Source of the DNA: an uncultured Paracoccaceae bacterium
Lineage (GTDB): Bacteria; Pseudomonadota; Alphaproteobacteria; Rhodobacterales; Rhodobacteraceae
DNA: 64,000 nt
Assembly: GCA_947498985.1 (NCBI GenBank)
Contig: CANMMF010000006.1
Coordinates: forward strand, 124,001 to 188,000
Reading direction: 5' to 3'
Positions 52,787-63,365 of this stretch are shown here, piece by piece (positions within the stretch are counted from its first letter, which is position 1; each line of letters starts with the position of its first letter). Made by a program: the position numbers and the translations under genes. The notes under the pieces are model-generated. The model did not search any database. It had not been told where the DNA came from and worked only from the letters and a program-made list of their open reading frames with translations.

Positions 52787-53437
52787 TCAGACCTTGAGCT
52801 GGCTCTGCGCATCGAGCTTCAGCCGCGTCACAAACGCCACCGAGATGTGATCCCTCAGCGCCTTGTACGCCGCGTCCTCGTCACGCCGCGCGATGGCGTC
52901 GACAATCGCCTTGTGCTCGCCCAGCGCGATCTCTCCACGGCCATCCGCGGCCAGCGACGTGGTCGCCATCAGGGCCATCGACCGGTGCACAAGATCCAGC
53001 TGCTGCACGAGGTAGCGGTTATGCGACGCCAGATGGATCATCTTGTGAAACCGCCGGTTGGCGCGGGCCAGCACCGAGGGGTTGTCGATCATCGCGCTGT
53101 CCTCCTCGACCATCGAGCGCAGCACCTCGACCTCTTCCTCGGTTGCATGCCGCGCGGCAAGCCGCGCCGCGAGCCCCTCCAACTCGGTGCGCACCGCGTA
53201 AAGCTCCGCCATCTGGTTGTGATCGAGCGAGGCGACGATCAGCGACCGCCCGTCCCGCGCCAGCAGCGACTGCGTCTCCAGCCGCTGCAACGCCTCGCGA
53301 ATGGGGGTGCGCGAGACGCCGAATCGATCCGCAAGCTCGCTTTCCACAAGCCGGTCACCCGGCCGGTATAGCCCGGTATCGATGGCATCGAGGATCAGCG
53401 TATAGGCATCCTTCTGCGGGGGTCGTGCCTGTGTCAT
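52787..53437 (-). CDS. GntR-family regulator, FadR subfamily
   Basis: A 216-residue regulator with an N-terminal winged HTH (PGDRLVESELADRFGVSRTPIREALQRLE) and an FCD effector domain (helical, with the metal-ligand pattern of histidines in NRRFHKMIHLASHN and GEHKAIVDAI). The ATG at 53437 has GAGGATC upstream; the longer frame is ignored. It ends convergent to the glycosyltransferase gene. Its target is unknown; HAD hydrolase next door is divergent. Confidence 0.92.
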   Translation of the reverse strand: MTQARPPQKDAYTLILDAIDTGLYRPGDRLVESELADRFGVSRTPIREALQRLETQSLLARDGRSLIVASLDHNQMAELYAVRTELEGLAARLAARHATEEEVEVLRSMVEEDSAMIDNPSVLARANRRFHKMIHLASHNRYLVQQLDLVHRSMALMATTSLAADGRGEIALGEHKAIVDAIARRDEDAAYKALRDHISVAFVTRLKLDAQSQLKV

Positions 53438-53540
53438 GCGATCCTCATGCGTCTTGGTCCTGTCTTGATAGCCGCTTGGCGCCACAGCAATCAAGCGCGC
53501 CCGATTGCCCCGCCCCGCGCGCCGCGCTAGCGTGCCCGCC

Positions 53541-54185
53541 ATGCCAAAGCGCGATTTCTCTCATGTCAGGACCTGGGTGTTCGATCTCGACAACACCCTC
53601 TACCCGCCCGCGATGCGGCTTTTCGATCAGATCGAAGAGAAGATGACTGCCTATGTCAGCCGCGCCCTGGGCGTCAGCCGCGAGAATGCCGACAGGCTGC
53701 GCACCTCCTTCTGGGAGCAATATGGCACAACTCTTGCCGGGCTGATGCGCGAACATGATGTCGACCCGCATGACTATCTCATTGCGGTGCACGACATCTC
53801 GTTCGACGCGCTGTCGCCCGACCCGCATCTGGCCGAGCTCATTGCCGAACTGCCGGGCCGCAAGATCGTCTACACCAATGGCAGCGCGCCTTATGCCGCG
53901 CAGGTTCTCGCCGCCCGCGGGCTCGAGGCGGCGTTCGATGCGATCTACGGCGTGGAGCATGCGGATTTCGCCCCGAAACCGGAGCGCGCGGCCTTCGAAA
54001 GGGTCTTTGCCCGCGACGGGCTGGTGCCGACCGAAGCGGCGATGTTCGAAGACGAGCCGCGCAATCTCGCGGCCCCGCACCAGATGGGTCTCAGGACGGT
54101 GCATGTCGCGCCCGAGCCCGCGCCCGCCGATCACATCCACCACCACACCGACGATCTCGCGGCTTTTCTCAGACGCCTGATCTGA
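53541..54185 (+). CDS. HAD-family pyrimidine 5'-nucleotidase
   Basis: A 214-residue HAD phosphatase of the SDT1/pyrimidine nucleotidase subfamily. Motif I is VFDLDNTLYPP (nucleophile D near 16), motif II IVYTNGS, motif III KPERAAF and motif IV FEDEPRNL. It dephosphorylates UMP/CMP or similar nucleotides. The start is ATG 53541. Divergent from the GntR gene over about 100 bases. Confidence 0.9.
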   Translation: MPKRDFSHVRTWVFDLDNTLYPPAMRLFDQIEEKMTAYVSRALGVSRENADRLRTSFWEQYGTTLAGLMREHDVDPHDYLIAVHDISFDALSPDPHLAELIAELPGRKIVYTNGSAPYAAQVLAARGLEAAFDAIYGVEHADFAPKPERAAFERVFARDGLVPTEAAMFEDEPRNLAAPHQMGLRTVHVAPEPAPADHIHHHTDDLAAFLRRLI

Positions 54186-54313
54186 GCCAGCGGGGGCGCG
54201 GCCGCTGCCGTGCCGTGCGGACCTCAAAAGATATCTCTCAGATGCGTCAATTCGCGCCTTCAAGCGGCAGGCGCGACACCTATCTCATCTGCAACGCAAC
54301 AGGAGACATCCCC

Positions 54314-54523
54314 ATGAGCCTCGCAGAGAGCCGCCCCATTCGCACGTCCAGCCCCGCCGTTCCGATGAGCACCGAAGGCCGTATCATCGCCTTTGTCGGC
54401 CTGCTTCTGGCCCTGCTTGCGACCGCCGTCGCGACCTGGGGCTTGCCGGTTCTTGCGATGACAGCGCTGGCCGCCGTGCCGGTGATCTTCGTCTGCCTGA
54501 TCCTGATCACGGTCGGCAAGTAG
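54314..54523 (+). CDS. Small membrane protein of unknown function
   Basis: A 69-residue protein with a polar head of about 20 residues and two hydrophobic segments (about 24-43 and 46-66), ending TVGK. AGGAGACAT is a good ribosome site before the ATG at 54314. No family recognised. It lies alone between the HAD gene and the ubiquinone monooxygenase gene. Confidence 0.65.
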   Translation: MSLAESRPIRTSSPAVPMSTEGRIIAFVGLLLALLATAVATWGLPVLAMTALAAVPVIFVCLILITVGK

Positions 54524-54594
54524 CCTGCTGGGCAGTTACGCCGCATGTCCGCTCCGCGGCGCAGGGGGTATCCTGCGCGGCAAGGAGAGCTGTG

Positions 54595-55788
54595 ATGGAT
54601 TACGATATCGTCATTTCCGGCGGCGGCATTGCCGGGCTGACCGCCGCCTCGGCCTTCGGGGTGGCGGGTTTTTCGGTGCTTTGCGTCGACCCAGCCCCCC
54701 CGGTCACCGACCGCGACACCGATGGCGCGGATCTGCGCAGCACGGCGTTTCTGCAGCCCGCACAGGCCTTTCTGGAAGAGGCCGGTCTCTGGGAGCGGCT
54801 CGCGCCGCATGCGATGCCGCTGCAGGTGATGCGCATCGTCGATGCCGGCGGCGAGCTGCCGGAGCCGCGCGTCAGCCATGATTTCAACGCCGCCGACATC
54901 TCAGACAAGCCGTTTGGCTGGAACCTGCCGAACTGGCTCCTGCGGCGCGAGATGGCCGCGCGTCTGGAGGAGCTGGACCGCGTCGATTTCCGCCCCGGCA
55001 CCGCGACAACCGCGCTCTTTACCCGCGACGCGGAGGCGCGTGTCAGTCTCAGCGATGGCACCCGCGCCCGCACGAAGCTGGTGATCGCCGCGGATGGGCG
55101 CAATTCTCCGATGCGCGAGGCCGCGGGCATCGACGTGCGCACCACGCGGTTCGGCCAGAAGGCGCTGGCCTTTGCGGTCACCCATCCGATCCCGCATGGC
55201 AATGTCTCGACCGAGATCCACCGCACCGGCGGCCCGTTCACGCTGGTGCCGCTGCCCGATTACGGCGGTCGCCCGTCCTCTGCCATCGTCTGGATGGAGG
55301 AAGGCCCGAAAGCCGACGCGCTGATGAAGCTCGAGGTGGCAGCGTTCGAAGAGGCGATGTCTCAGCGTTCCTGCCATCTGTTCGGTCCGCTGACGCTGGC
55401 CTCGCGCCGCACGCTCTGGCCGATCATCGCGCAGGAGGCCGCGCGGCTCAGCGGGCAGCGCCTGGCACTGGTGGCCGAGGCCGCTCATGTGCTGCCGCCC
55501 ATCGGCGCGCAGGGGCTCAACATGAGCCTCAGGGATCTGGCCTGCCTGCGCGAACTGGCCATCGCACGGCCCGACGGGTTGGGCGACCGGCAGATGCTCG
55601 ACGCCTACCACCGGGCGCGCATCGCCGATATCCGGGCGCGGGTGGCGGGGATCACGGCGCTCAACCGGATCTCGATGGTCTCGACGCCGGCGCTGCGCGA
55701 TCTGCGCGCGCGCGGTCTCGACGCGCTTTACAGTCTCACACCTGTGCGCCGGACGCTGATGCAGCTGGGCCTGGGCGCACGCGGCTAG
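54595..55788 (+). CDS. FAD-dependent ubiquinone biosynthesis hydroxylase (UbiH/Coq6 family)
   Basis: A 397-residue flavin monooxygenase. The dinucleotide site is DIVISGGGIAGLTAA (4-18), the DG motif KLVIAADGRNSPMREAAG and the GD-like FAD motif LALVAEAAHVLPPIGAQGLNMSLRDL, where AEAAH replaces the usual GDAAH. It hydroxylates the aromatic ring during ubiquinone synthesis. The ATG at 54595 is seven bases after GGAG. Its stop overlaps the convergent aminotransferase gene end by four bases. Confidence 0.9.
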   Translation: MDYDIVISGGGIAGLTAASAFGVAGFSVLCVDPAPPVTDRDTDGADLRSTAFLQPAQAFLEEAGLWERLAPHAMPLQVMRIVDAGGELPEPRVSHDFNAADISDKPFGWNLPNWLLRREMAARLEELDRVDFRPGTATTALFTRDAEARVSLSDGTRARTKLVIAADGRNSPMREAAGIDVRTTRFGQKALAFAVTHPIPHGNVSTEIHRTGGPFTLVPLPDYGGRPSSAIVWMEEGPKADALMKLEVAAFEEAMSQRSCHLFGPLTLASRRTLWPIIAQEAARLSGQRLALVAEAAHVLPPIGAQGLNMSLRDLACLRELAIARPDGLGDRQMLDAYHRARIADIRARVAGITALNRISMVSTPALRDLRARGLDALYSLTPVRRTLMQLGLGARG

Positions 55789-56912
55789 AGCACCGCGTCC
55801 ACCACCCGCCTGAGCCGGGCCACAGTGCCGTCGACATCATACAGCTTGTCGAGCCCGAAGAGCCCCAGCCGGAAGGTCGCAAATTCCGGCGGCTCGTCAC
55901 ATTGCAGCGGCACACCGGCGGCGATCTGCATGCCCTGCGCGGCAAAGGCGCGGCCCGACTGGATCTCGGGATCGCTGGTGTAGCTCACCACCACACCCGG
56001 GGCGCCGAACCCCTCTGCCGCCACCGATTTCACACCTTTTTCGGTCAGCATCTTGCGCACCGCGCCCCCCAGCGCCCATTGCGCGTCCTTGAGTTTTTCG
56101 AACCCGTAGTCGCGGGTCTCCAGCATGGTGTCGCGAAAGGCGCGCAGCCCGTCGGTGGGCATGGTCGCGTGATAGGCATGGCCGCCATCCTCATAGGCTT
56201 TCATGATGCCGCGCCATTTCTTGAGATCGACGGCAAAGCTGTCGGACGCGGTCTCTTCCATCCGCGCCAGCGCGCGCTCCGACAGCATGACCAGCCCCGC
56301 GCAGGGCGTGGCCGACCAGCCTTTTTGCGGCGCCGAGATCAGCACATCGACGCCGGTGGCCTGCATGTCGACCCAGGCGCAGCCCGAGGCGATGCAGTCC
56401 AGCACCATCAGCGCGCCAACCTCATGCGCGGCCGCAGCCAGCCGCGTGACATAGTCGTCGGGCAGGATGATCCCGGCGGAGGTTTCCACATGCGGCGCAA
56501 AGACGATGCCTGGTTTCACCTCGGCGATCCGCGCCTCCACCTCTTCGATGGGCGCGGGTGCAAATGGCGCGTCGCTCGCATTGCCGGTGCGGCGCGCCTT
56601 CATGACGGTGGTGTCCGACGCCAGACCCGAGGCATCGAAGATCTGGCTCCAGCGATAGGAAAACCAGCCGTTGCGCACCACCAGCACCTCTGCGCCCTGC
56701 CCGAACTGGCGGGCCACGGCCTCCATGCCGAAGGTCCCGCCACCCGGCACCAGCGCCACCGCATCGGCGTTGTAGACCGCGCGCAGCATCTCGGAAATGT
56801 CGCGCATCACGGTCTGGAACGACGCGGACATGTGGTTGAGCGAGCGGTCGGTGAAGACCACCGAAAACTCTTCGAGACCGTCGGGGTCGATGTGATCAAG
56901 CAAGGCGGCCAT
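55785..56912 (-). CDS. Class V aminotransferase (alanine/serine-glyoxylate type)
   Basis: A 375-residue PLP enzyme. The PLP-lysine is in VLISAPQKGWSATP (about 196) and the cofactor aspartate in LMVLDCIASG; PGGGTFGMEAVARQFG is the phosphate-binding region. Family members transfer amino groups from serine or alanine to glyoxylate or pyruvate. The ATG at 56912 is preceded by AGGAGG; the longer frame upstream is not needed. Downstream gene of no operon; the Lrp genes lie upstream on the same strand. Confidence 0.9.
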   Translation of the reverse strand: MAALLDHIDPDGLEEFSVVFTDRSLNHMSASFQTVMRDISEMLRAVYNADAVALVPGGGTFGMEAVARQFGQGAEVLVVRNGWFSYRWSQIFDASGLASDTTVMKARRTGNASDAPFAPAPIEEVEARIAEVKPGIVFAPHVETSAGIILPDDYVTRLAAAAHEVGALMVLDCIASGCAWVDMQATGVDVLISAPQKGWSATPCAGLVMLSERALARMEETASDSFAVDLKKWRGIMKAYEDGGHAYHATMPTDGLRAFRDTMLETRDYGFEKLKDAQWALGGAVRKMLTEKGVKSVAAEGFGAPGVVVSYTSDPEIQSGRAFAAQGMQIAAGVPLQCDEPPEFATFRLGLFGLDKLYDVDGTVARLRRVVDAVL

Positions 56913-57058
56913 GGGTTCCTCCTGAATGGGTTGCCCTAGCGATACTGCCCCGCGCCGAGATTGGCAAAACCTGAATGGGGTACGGTGCGTCGCTGGCCGA
57001 AAGCTGGCGGGCGCATGATCACGCCACCGTCCCCCGAAGCGCCGCACCGGCCCGGGCG

Positions 57059-57514
57059 TCAGATCGGCCCCGGTCGACGCTCTTCGCTCAGCAACACGTT
57101 GGCCTCGAGATTGCCGACACCGGGCAGCGTCATGATCCGTCGCCGCAACACGCGTTCGAAATCCGACAGATCGCGCGCGACAACCCGCAACCGGTAATCG
57201 AACGGGCCCAGCACATGCTCCACCGTCTGCACCTCGGGGATGGCGACCACCGCGCGTTCGAAATCCTCCAGGCTCACACGGCCCTTGACCGCCAGTTTCA
57301 CGCCAAGGAACACCGTCACGCCAAATCCCAGCGCGTCGGCGTTCAGATCGAGCCGCGCGCCACGGAACACCCCCGCCTCGCGCAGCCGTTTGATCCGCCG
57401 CCAGCAGGCCGGCTGGCTCAGCCCGAAGCGCCGCCCCAACGCGCTGGCAGAAGCGCTTGCATCCGCGGCAAGCGCCCGGATCAAGCCCCGGTCGATGTCG
57501 TCGAGCGCGATCAC
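57059..57514 (-). CDS. Lrp/AsnC-family transcriptional regulator
   Basis: A 151-residue regulator with an AsnC HTH (DDIDRGLIRALAADASASASALGRRFGLSQPACWRRIKRLREAGVFRG) and a RAM effector domain (TVEHVLGPFDYRLRVVARD). Second gene of a tandem Lrp pair; its start overlaps the upstream stop by four bases, so the two proteins are made together, perhaps as a heteromer. Confidence 0.92.
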   Translation of the reverse strand: MIALDDIDRGLIRALAADASASASALGRRFGLSQPACWRRIKRLREAGVFRGARLDLNADALGFGVTVFLGVKLAVKGRVSLEDFERAVVAIPEVQTVEHVLGPFDYRLRVVARDLSDFERVLRRRIMTLPGVGNLEANVLLSEERRPGPI

Positions 57515-57966
57515 AGGGGCAGGCTCTCTTGCCGTTTGACCCGCGCGACCTGCATCAGCGCCTCGATATCGGCGATGTGCGGCAGGGTCAGCAGGTCATC
57601 GCGGTACAGCGCCTGGTAATGCGCCATGTCACGCGCGATCACCGACAGCCGCGCATCGACCGAGCCCAGAAAAGTCTGGATCTCGATCACCTCCGGCACC
57701 GCCCGGGCCGCGGCCAGAAACGCGTCGAACGCCCGCGGCTGCGTCTTGTCGAGCGTGATGCGCAGGCTCACCTCCACCGCGTAGCCCAGCGCCTGCCAGT
57801 CGATAACGCTGCGCACCCCCCGCAACACGCCCGCATCCTGCATCCGCGCAATCCGCCGCGCCGCCTTGCCGGTGGTCATCGCGCAGCGTTCGGCGAGCTC
57901 GCCCGGGCTGAGGGTCGGCTCCGCCTGCCAATGCCGCAAGAGCCGTCTGTCGAGGTCGTCAAGCAT
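57511..57966 (-). CDS. Lrp/AsnC-family transcriptional regulator
   Basis: A 151-residue regulator, LDDLDRRLLRHWQAEPTLSPGELAERCAMTTGKAARRIARMQDAGVLRG as HTH and a RAM domain (EIQTFLGSVDARLSVIARDMAHYQ). Encoded just upstream of, and cotranscribed with, the second Lrp gene, and divergent from ilvC over 137 bases. A role in amino acid dependent control of ilvC is likely (inference). Confidence 0.92.
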   Translation of the reverse strand: MLDDLDRRLLRHWQAEPTLSPGELAERCAMTTGKAARRIARMQDAGVLRGVRSVIDWQALGYAVEVSLRITLDKTQPRAFDAFLAAARAVPEVIEIQTFLGSVDARLSVIARDMAHYQALYRDDLLTLPHIADIEALMQVARVKRQESLPL

Positions 57967-57992
57967 GATTTTTCCGTTATTCTCCCTGATGA

Positions 57993-59126
<1,134 letters not shown>

Positions 59127-59156
59127 GCCGCAGGACAGATGTCAGAACAACGCGAA

Positions 59157-59179
59157 GGCGGGGGATCTCCCCCGCCTTT
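59157..59179 (+). terminator. Rho-independent terminator after ilvC
   Basis: GGCGGGGGA (59157-59165) and TCCCCCGCC (59168-59176), with a two-base loop, then TTT. Confidence 0.85.
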
Positions 59180-59390
59180 GTCGTTTGAGCGATGTCTCAG
59201 ATGCCCCGAAGCGCGCCCGGCGACGCATGCCTCACAGCGGCGAAAATACGGGCCGCCAGGACACACGCAGTACGAACCGCGCTCTGCGTCTCAGGCGCGG
59301 TGCAGCAATTCAAAACCGACTTTCACGGGATGGCGGGTGGGGCGATGTGCCGCCTCCGGCGGCGCGAGCGGCACCAGCCCTCCCGCGTGC

Positions 59391-59468
59391 TTAGCCGTCG
59401 TCCTTGAGCTGGTAGACGCAGAATGCCAGCAACGCCACAAGGGCGATCAGAGCAGCACCGTAAGCCAT
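59391..59468 (-). CDS. 25-residue membrane peptide
   Basis: A very short gene with a strong ribosome site (GAGGAGGA) ten bases before the ATG at 59468. It encodes one hydrophobic segment (AALIALVALLAFCVYQL) flanked by a short start and an acidic KDDG tail. Its size, single transmembrane helix and good ribosome site resemble known small membrane regulators, but no family is recognised. The preceding 200 bases on this side hold only the ilvC terminator. Confidence 0.65.
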   Translation of the reverse strand: MAYGAALIALVALLAFCVYQLKDDG

Positions 59469-59692
59469 GAGCAGAATCCTCCTCGAACCATATCCAGATG
59501 AGCCTAGCGCGCCGCGGCGGTTTGGCCAATTAACTTGAAGACAGTTGCGCGCATTCGCGGAAACCTGCTGCAAATCCGGGCAGCTTTAGACCGCGCTCCC
59601 CATATGGCCCCTCCGGAGCGTGCGCCAGCGGCACCCGTTGGTGCGGAAATCATCAGTTGTTATGTTATATCGTAGCAAACATCTCCCTGCGC

Positions 59693-60259
59693 ATGACACA
59701 GCTTGACATCACCCTTCGCGAGGGCCTGCCGCCTGAACTGCAGACCCTCTACCGGGACCTGCCACGCGACCGCTGGCCGGATCACCCGAACCTTGCCAAC
59801 TCGACGCGCAACTGGATGGGCGCGCATGCGGGCTTCCGTCAACTCGGCGCCTGGCTGCAATCGGATGCCGAACGCTACCTTGGCGGCGATCTCGACGATC
59901 AGGCCTATGCCGATCTGCTGGGTCCCGTGGGCGACAGCCTCGTGCGCAATCTGCACGGGCATCACAGCTGGGAGGACCGGCATTTCTTTCCCGAACTGGC
60001 TGCCGCGGATCCGCGGTTCGAAGCCGGGCTCGAAATGCTTGAGACCGACCATGTGGCGCTTGACGCGCTGCTGGACGATCTGACGCAGACCGGCAACCGC
60101 GTGCTGCGGCTGGCGACGCTGGAGCCTGCGCAGATGCCAGACAATGCCGCGCGGTTGCGCGATCTGTCAGAGAGGCTCAACGGGTTTCTGGAGCGGCACC
60201 TGACCGACGAGGAAGACCTCGTGGTGCCGATCATCCTGCACCACCGCCTGCGCGGTTGA
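59693..60259 (+). CDS. Hemerythrin HHE-domain protein
   Basis: A 188-residue four-helix-bundle protein with hemerythrin-type ligands: HGHHSWEDRHFFPE (about 100-113), ETDHVALD (about 128-135) and FLERHLTDEEDLVVPIILHH near the C-terminus. It could bind a di-iron site that senses or stores O2 or NO. The ATG at 59693 starts MTQLDIT; an upstream start at 59657 is less likely. AT-rich sequence before it gives a plausible promoter. Confidence 0.85.
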   Translation: MTQLDITLREGLPPELQTLYRDLPRDRWPDHPNLANSTRNWMGAHAGFRQLGAWLQSDAERYLGGDLDDQAYADLLGPVGDSLVRNLHGHHSWEDRHFFPELAAADPRFEAGLEMLETDHVALDALLDDLTQTGNRVLRLATLEPAQMPDNAARLRDLSERLNGFLERHLTDEEDLVVPIILHHRLRG

Positions 60260-60368
60260 GATCACTTGTTGAGGGGCGCGGAGCTTTCGGCGTCGCGCCT
60301 CTTGCCTTGCGCGCTTTGCCGCCGCACAAGGGCCTCTCTCCGACCGCCCCACATCCGGACCTCCCAGC

Positions 60369-61283
60369 ATGAGCGACACCCCCCGCATCACCCCGCAAAG
60401 CTGGCTTCTCATCGCCACGATGGGATTCGTCTGGGGCGTGTCCTTCCTGCTGATCGAAGTGGCTCTGCGCGGCACCACGCCGTTCTGGCTGGCCGCCGCG
60501 CGCATCGGCATCGGCGCGGTTTTCACCGTCAGCGTCTGGCAGTGGCGGGGCGGCGCGCTCTGGCTTTCCCCCGCGCGCGCCTGGCGCCGCTTGCTGGTGG
60601 TGGCCGCGTTTTCAACCGCTCTGCCTTTCATGGCGCTCAGCTGGGGCCAGCAATATGTCACCTCCGGGTTTGCCGGCGTCTCGATGGCGGCGGTCGGCCT
60701 CATCGTGCTGCCGCTTGCGCATGCGTTCCTGCCCGCAGAGCGCATGACCCTGCGGCGGCTCGCGGGATTTCTCATCGGCTTTGCCGGCGTCGGGTTGCTG
60801 GTGGGCGGAGATGCGCTGGCCACGTCCGGCGCGCCGCTGGAACGGCTGGGCCAGCTCGCCTGCATCGCCGCGGCGGGCTGTTACGCCGTGGGCTCCGTCA
60901 CCATGCGCAGCCTGCCGCCCGTTGACCCGGTGGGGCTCGCGGCGCTGCCGCTGCTCTTCGGCTCGGCGCTGGTGGTGCCCATGGCCTTCGTCATCGAAGG
61001 CCCGCCGCCCCTGCCCGACAGGCAGACCCTGCTGGTGCTTTTGGTCCTGGGGCTGGTGCCGACCGCCGCCGCCAATCTGCTGCGGGTTGTGGTGGTGCGC
61101 AGCGCCGGGCCGGTCTTCATGAGCCTGACCGGCTATCAGGTGCCGTTCTGGTCGGTGTTCCTTGGCATCCTGCTGCTCGGAGAGCCGTTCCACATCTCCC
61201 TGCTGATCGCCCTCGCGCTCATCCTCACCGGCACGGCGCTGAGCCAGTGGGGCGCGTTGCGGCGTCTCTTTGCGCGGGCTTGA
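60369..61283 (+). CDS. EamA-family DMT transporter
   Basis: A 304-residue inner-membrane protein with ten hydrophobic segments in two EamA repeats (about 12-130 and 155-290), the RhaT/YdcZ-type drug/metabolite transporter fold. Direction and substrate are unknown, usually export of amino acids or metabolites. Single gene, convergent to the following protease-like gene. Confidence 0.92.
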   Translation: MSDTPRITPQSWLLIATMGFVWGVSFLLIEVALRGTTPFWLAAARIGIGAVFTVSVWQWRGGALWLSPARAWRRLLVVAAFSTALPFMALSWGQQYVTSGFAGVSMAAVGLIVLPLAHAFLPAERMTLRRLAGFLIGFAGVGLLVGGDALATSGAPLERLGQLACIAAAGCYAVGSVTMRSLPPVDPVGLAALPLLFGSALVVPMAFVIEGPPPLPDRQTLLVLLVLGLVPTAAANLLRVVVVRSAGPVFMSLTGYQVPFWSVFLGILLLGEPFHISLLIALALILTGTALSQWGALRRLFARA

Positions 61284-61315
61284 CCGCGCAGCGCCACGTC
61301 GCGGGACAAAGCAAA

Positions 61316-61337
61316 GGCCGCGCTTTCCGGCGCGGCC
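61316..61337 (-). terminator. Terminator for the leftward protease-like gene
   Basis: Arms GGCCGCGC (61316-61323) and GCGCGGCC (61330-61337) form an eight-pair stem. On the minus strand it is followed by TTTGCTTTG, which fits termination of the gene at 61394-63208. Confidence 0.7.
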
Positions 61338-61393
61338 CTCTGGACATCCTCATGTGACAGGCCGGGCGCGACACCGCCGCCCGCGCGCCCCGG

Positions 61394-63208
61394 TTATTCC
61401 CAGCAGCTCACCAGAACCGTCATGTCAGCGGCCAGCGCGGTCAGGTCCTCGGGCGCCATGATGCCCGCCCCGCCGCGGGCCACCGGCTGCACGCCCTGCG
61501 CGCGCAGAAGGCCCAGGATCTCGGTGCCGTTGACCGCAAAACTCACCTCTTCGGGCAACCGGCGTCCGGCGCTGTCCTCGCGCGGCAGCAACATGCCAAG
61601 CACCGTGCCCCCGGTATCGAAGACCGGACCACCGGCGTCGCCGGGCAGCGAGTTGAGCGCCAGACGCTTGAGGTTTTCCTCTCCCGAGAGGCCGCGCACG
61701 TCTTCCAGCGTGCCAAAGGTCAGCGTCGGCGCGGCCAGCACGCCGCCAAACGGAAAGCCCGCCACGGCGACCTCCGATTGCAGCCGCGGTGTGTCGGCGC
61801 GGAACTGCGCGGCGCGGCGCGGCGCCAGACGGTCCACCGGCTTCAGCACCGCGATACCCAATGCTTCGTCTGAGACCGCGACACGCGCTTCGTGCACGCC
61901 ATCCAGCGTCACGCGCGAGCAGCCCTGCACGGCGGCATGCGACGTCAGCGCCGTGCCCGCCATGTCGACAAAAAAGCCCGACGCGGTCAGAAGCGGCGTG
62001 CGTACCTTCAGGCCGGACACCAGATCGACCTGCTGGCCATCGTCGCTGACCGCGGCAGGATCGAGCACACCGTCGATGCGTTCAAAGCTTTTCTGCATCA
62101 GGCCAAGAACACGGGTGCGCCGCTCTTCGTCGCCCGCGGGCCAGATCAGGGTGAAGCCCTTGATCGCGCCATCGCGCTGAGTGACTTCCGTGTGGCTGAC
62201 GATCCGGTCATTGGCGCCGGTCAGCAGGAAACTGTCGCGGTCGCGCTGACGCTCGCCTTCGAGCGGCACGATCTCCAGCGTCTGCATGATCTCGTAAAGC
62301 CCGTTCATGGTCTGCCGGTCGCCGGGCTGGCTGATCAGCAGCACCCGCACATCGAGATCGCCCTTCGGCGAGAAAAGCGCAAACGGCGCCTCGTAGCGGT
62401 CAAACCGGACCACGCCAAGCGGCATTTCCATCGAGATACCGGCGCGATTATCCGTCAGCCGCGCCATATCCATGCCTTCGAGCACCGCGTAATACTGCCC
62501 CAGCAGCACAGCGCGCTGGCGCGTGGTCAGAACGCCGGTGGTGTCAAAGCCGTTTTCCGCCTGCCAGGCGGCCATGGAGCTGCGGGTGCCGCGGCCGAAC
62601 GCGCCGTCGATGCCGTATTGGTAATAGCCGCCCCATTTCAACGCGATCTGCAGCTCTTCACGCTCGGCGCGGGTCAGGGTCGCTTCGCTGGCGCGGGCTT
62701 CGCGCACGGTCTCTTCGGGCTCGGGTTCGGGCTCTGCCACCGGTTCGGGCACAGGCTCGACCACCTGCGCGGGCACAGGCTCGGGCTCGGGGGCTGCCAC
62801 CGGTTCGGGGTCGACGCTGGTGTCGAGCGCGGCAGTGTCGCCCACCCCTTCGGTGACCTCTGGATTGGCCGGGATCACCCGTGCGCCCACCGGCCAGAAC
62901 TGGCGCCCATAGGCGATGGAGTCCTCGATATAGGAATCGACCGGAACCACGCCGCGAGCGCGCAGCTGCGGCAAAAGCGCCTCCGCCTCGGCCCGGCTAT
63001 AAGGCCCGAGTGCGATCCCGTACCAGCCGCCACCGATGGAAAACCCGGCGACGTCGTCCAGTCGCCCGGCATAGCGGCGCACGCTGGCCTCGGCTCCCGC
63101 CAGGCTGGTGCGCGCCTCGAGCTGAATGAAGACGGTCTCCTGCTGGGCACGCGCGCCCAGAGCAAACAGACAAAAAGCTGCAAACACTGCGAAAAATCTC
63201 AAGTTCAT
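61394..63208 (-). CDS. Exported protein with SPOR-like, peptidoglycan-binding and degenerate trypsin-like domains
   Basis: A 604-residue protein. After a signal peptide (about 1-21, ending GARAQ) comes a SPOR-like region (about 22-100), a proline/glutamate spacer (130-170), a PG_binding_1-like domain (about 175-240, LQIALKWGGYYQYGIDGAFGRGTRSSMAAWQ) and a C-terminal trypsin-like domain. In the latter, a histidine is seen in ALTSHAAVQGCSRV, but the usual GDSGGP is GDAGGP (523-528; A525 replaces the nucleophile serine). It is therefore probably inactive as a protease, and may bind cell-wall or protein partners. The ATG at 63208 is well placed. Confidence 0.85.
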   Translation of the reverse strand: MNLRFFAVFAAFCLFALGARAQQETVFIQLEARTSLAGAEASVRRYAGRLDDVAGFSIGGGWYGIALGPYSRAEAEALLPQLRARGVVPVDSYIEDSIAYGRQFWPVGARVIPANPEVTEGVGDTAALDTSVDPEPVAAPEPEPVPAQVVEPVPEPVAEPEPEPEETVREARASEATLTRAEREELQIALKWGGYYQYGIDGAFGRGTRSSMAAWQAENGFDTTGVLTTRQRAVLLGQYYAVLEGMDMARLTDNRAGISMEMPLGVVRFDRYEAPFALFSPKGDLDVRVLLISQPGDRQTMNGLYEIMQTLEIVPLEGERQRDRDSFLLTGANDRIVSHTEVTQRDGAIKGFTLIWPAGDEERRTRVLGLMQKSFERIDGVLDPAAVSDDGQQVDLVSGLKVRTPLLTASGFFVDMAGTALTSHAAVQGCSRVTLDGVHEARVAVSDEALGIAVLKPVDRLAPRRAAQFRADTPRLQSEVAVAGFPFGGVLAAPTLTFGTLEDVRGLSGEENLKRLALNSLPGDAGGPVFDTGGTVLGMLLPREDSAGRRLPEEVSFAVNGTEILGLLRAQGVQPVARGGAGIMAPEDLTALAADMTVLVSCWE

Positions 63209-63365
63209 TCCGGCGATCGACCTCTGATCAGGGGGAGGGAGCGGTTTTCCGGCACAGTCTTATCAGATGCCCCGGGGGTTGCGAGTTAAAATATGCGTGG
63301 TTTTGTTGACCCCGTGGCGCGGCGGCCATAACACGGGGGCACGCAGGACAGGACCGGAGCGCGCA

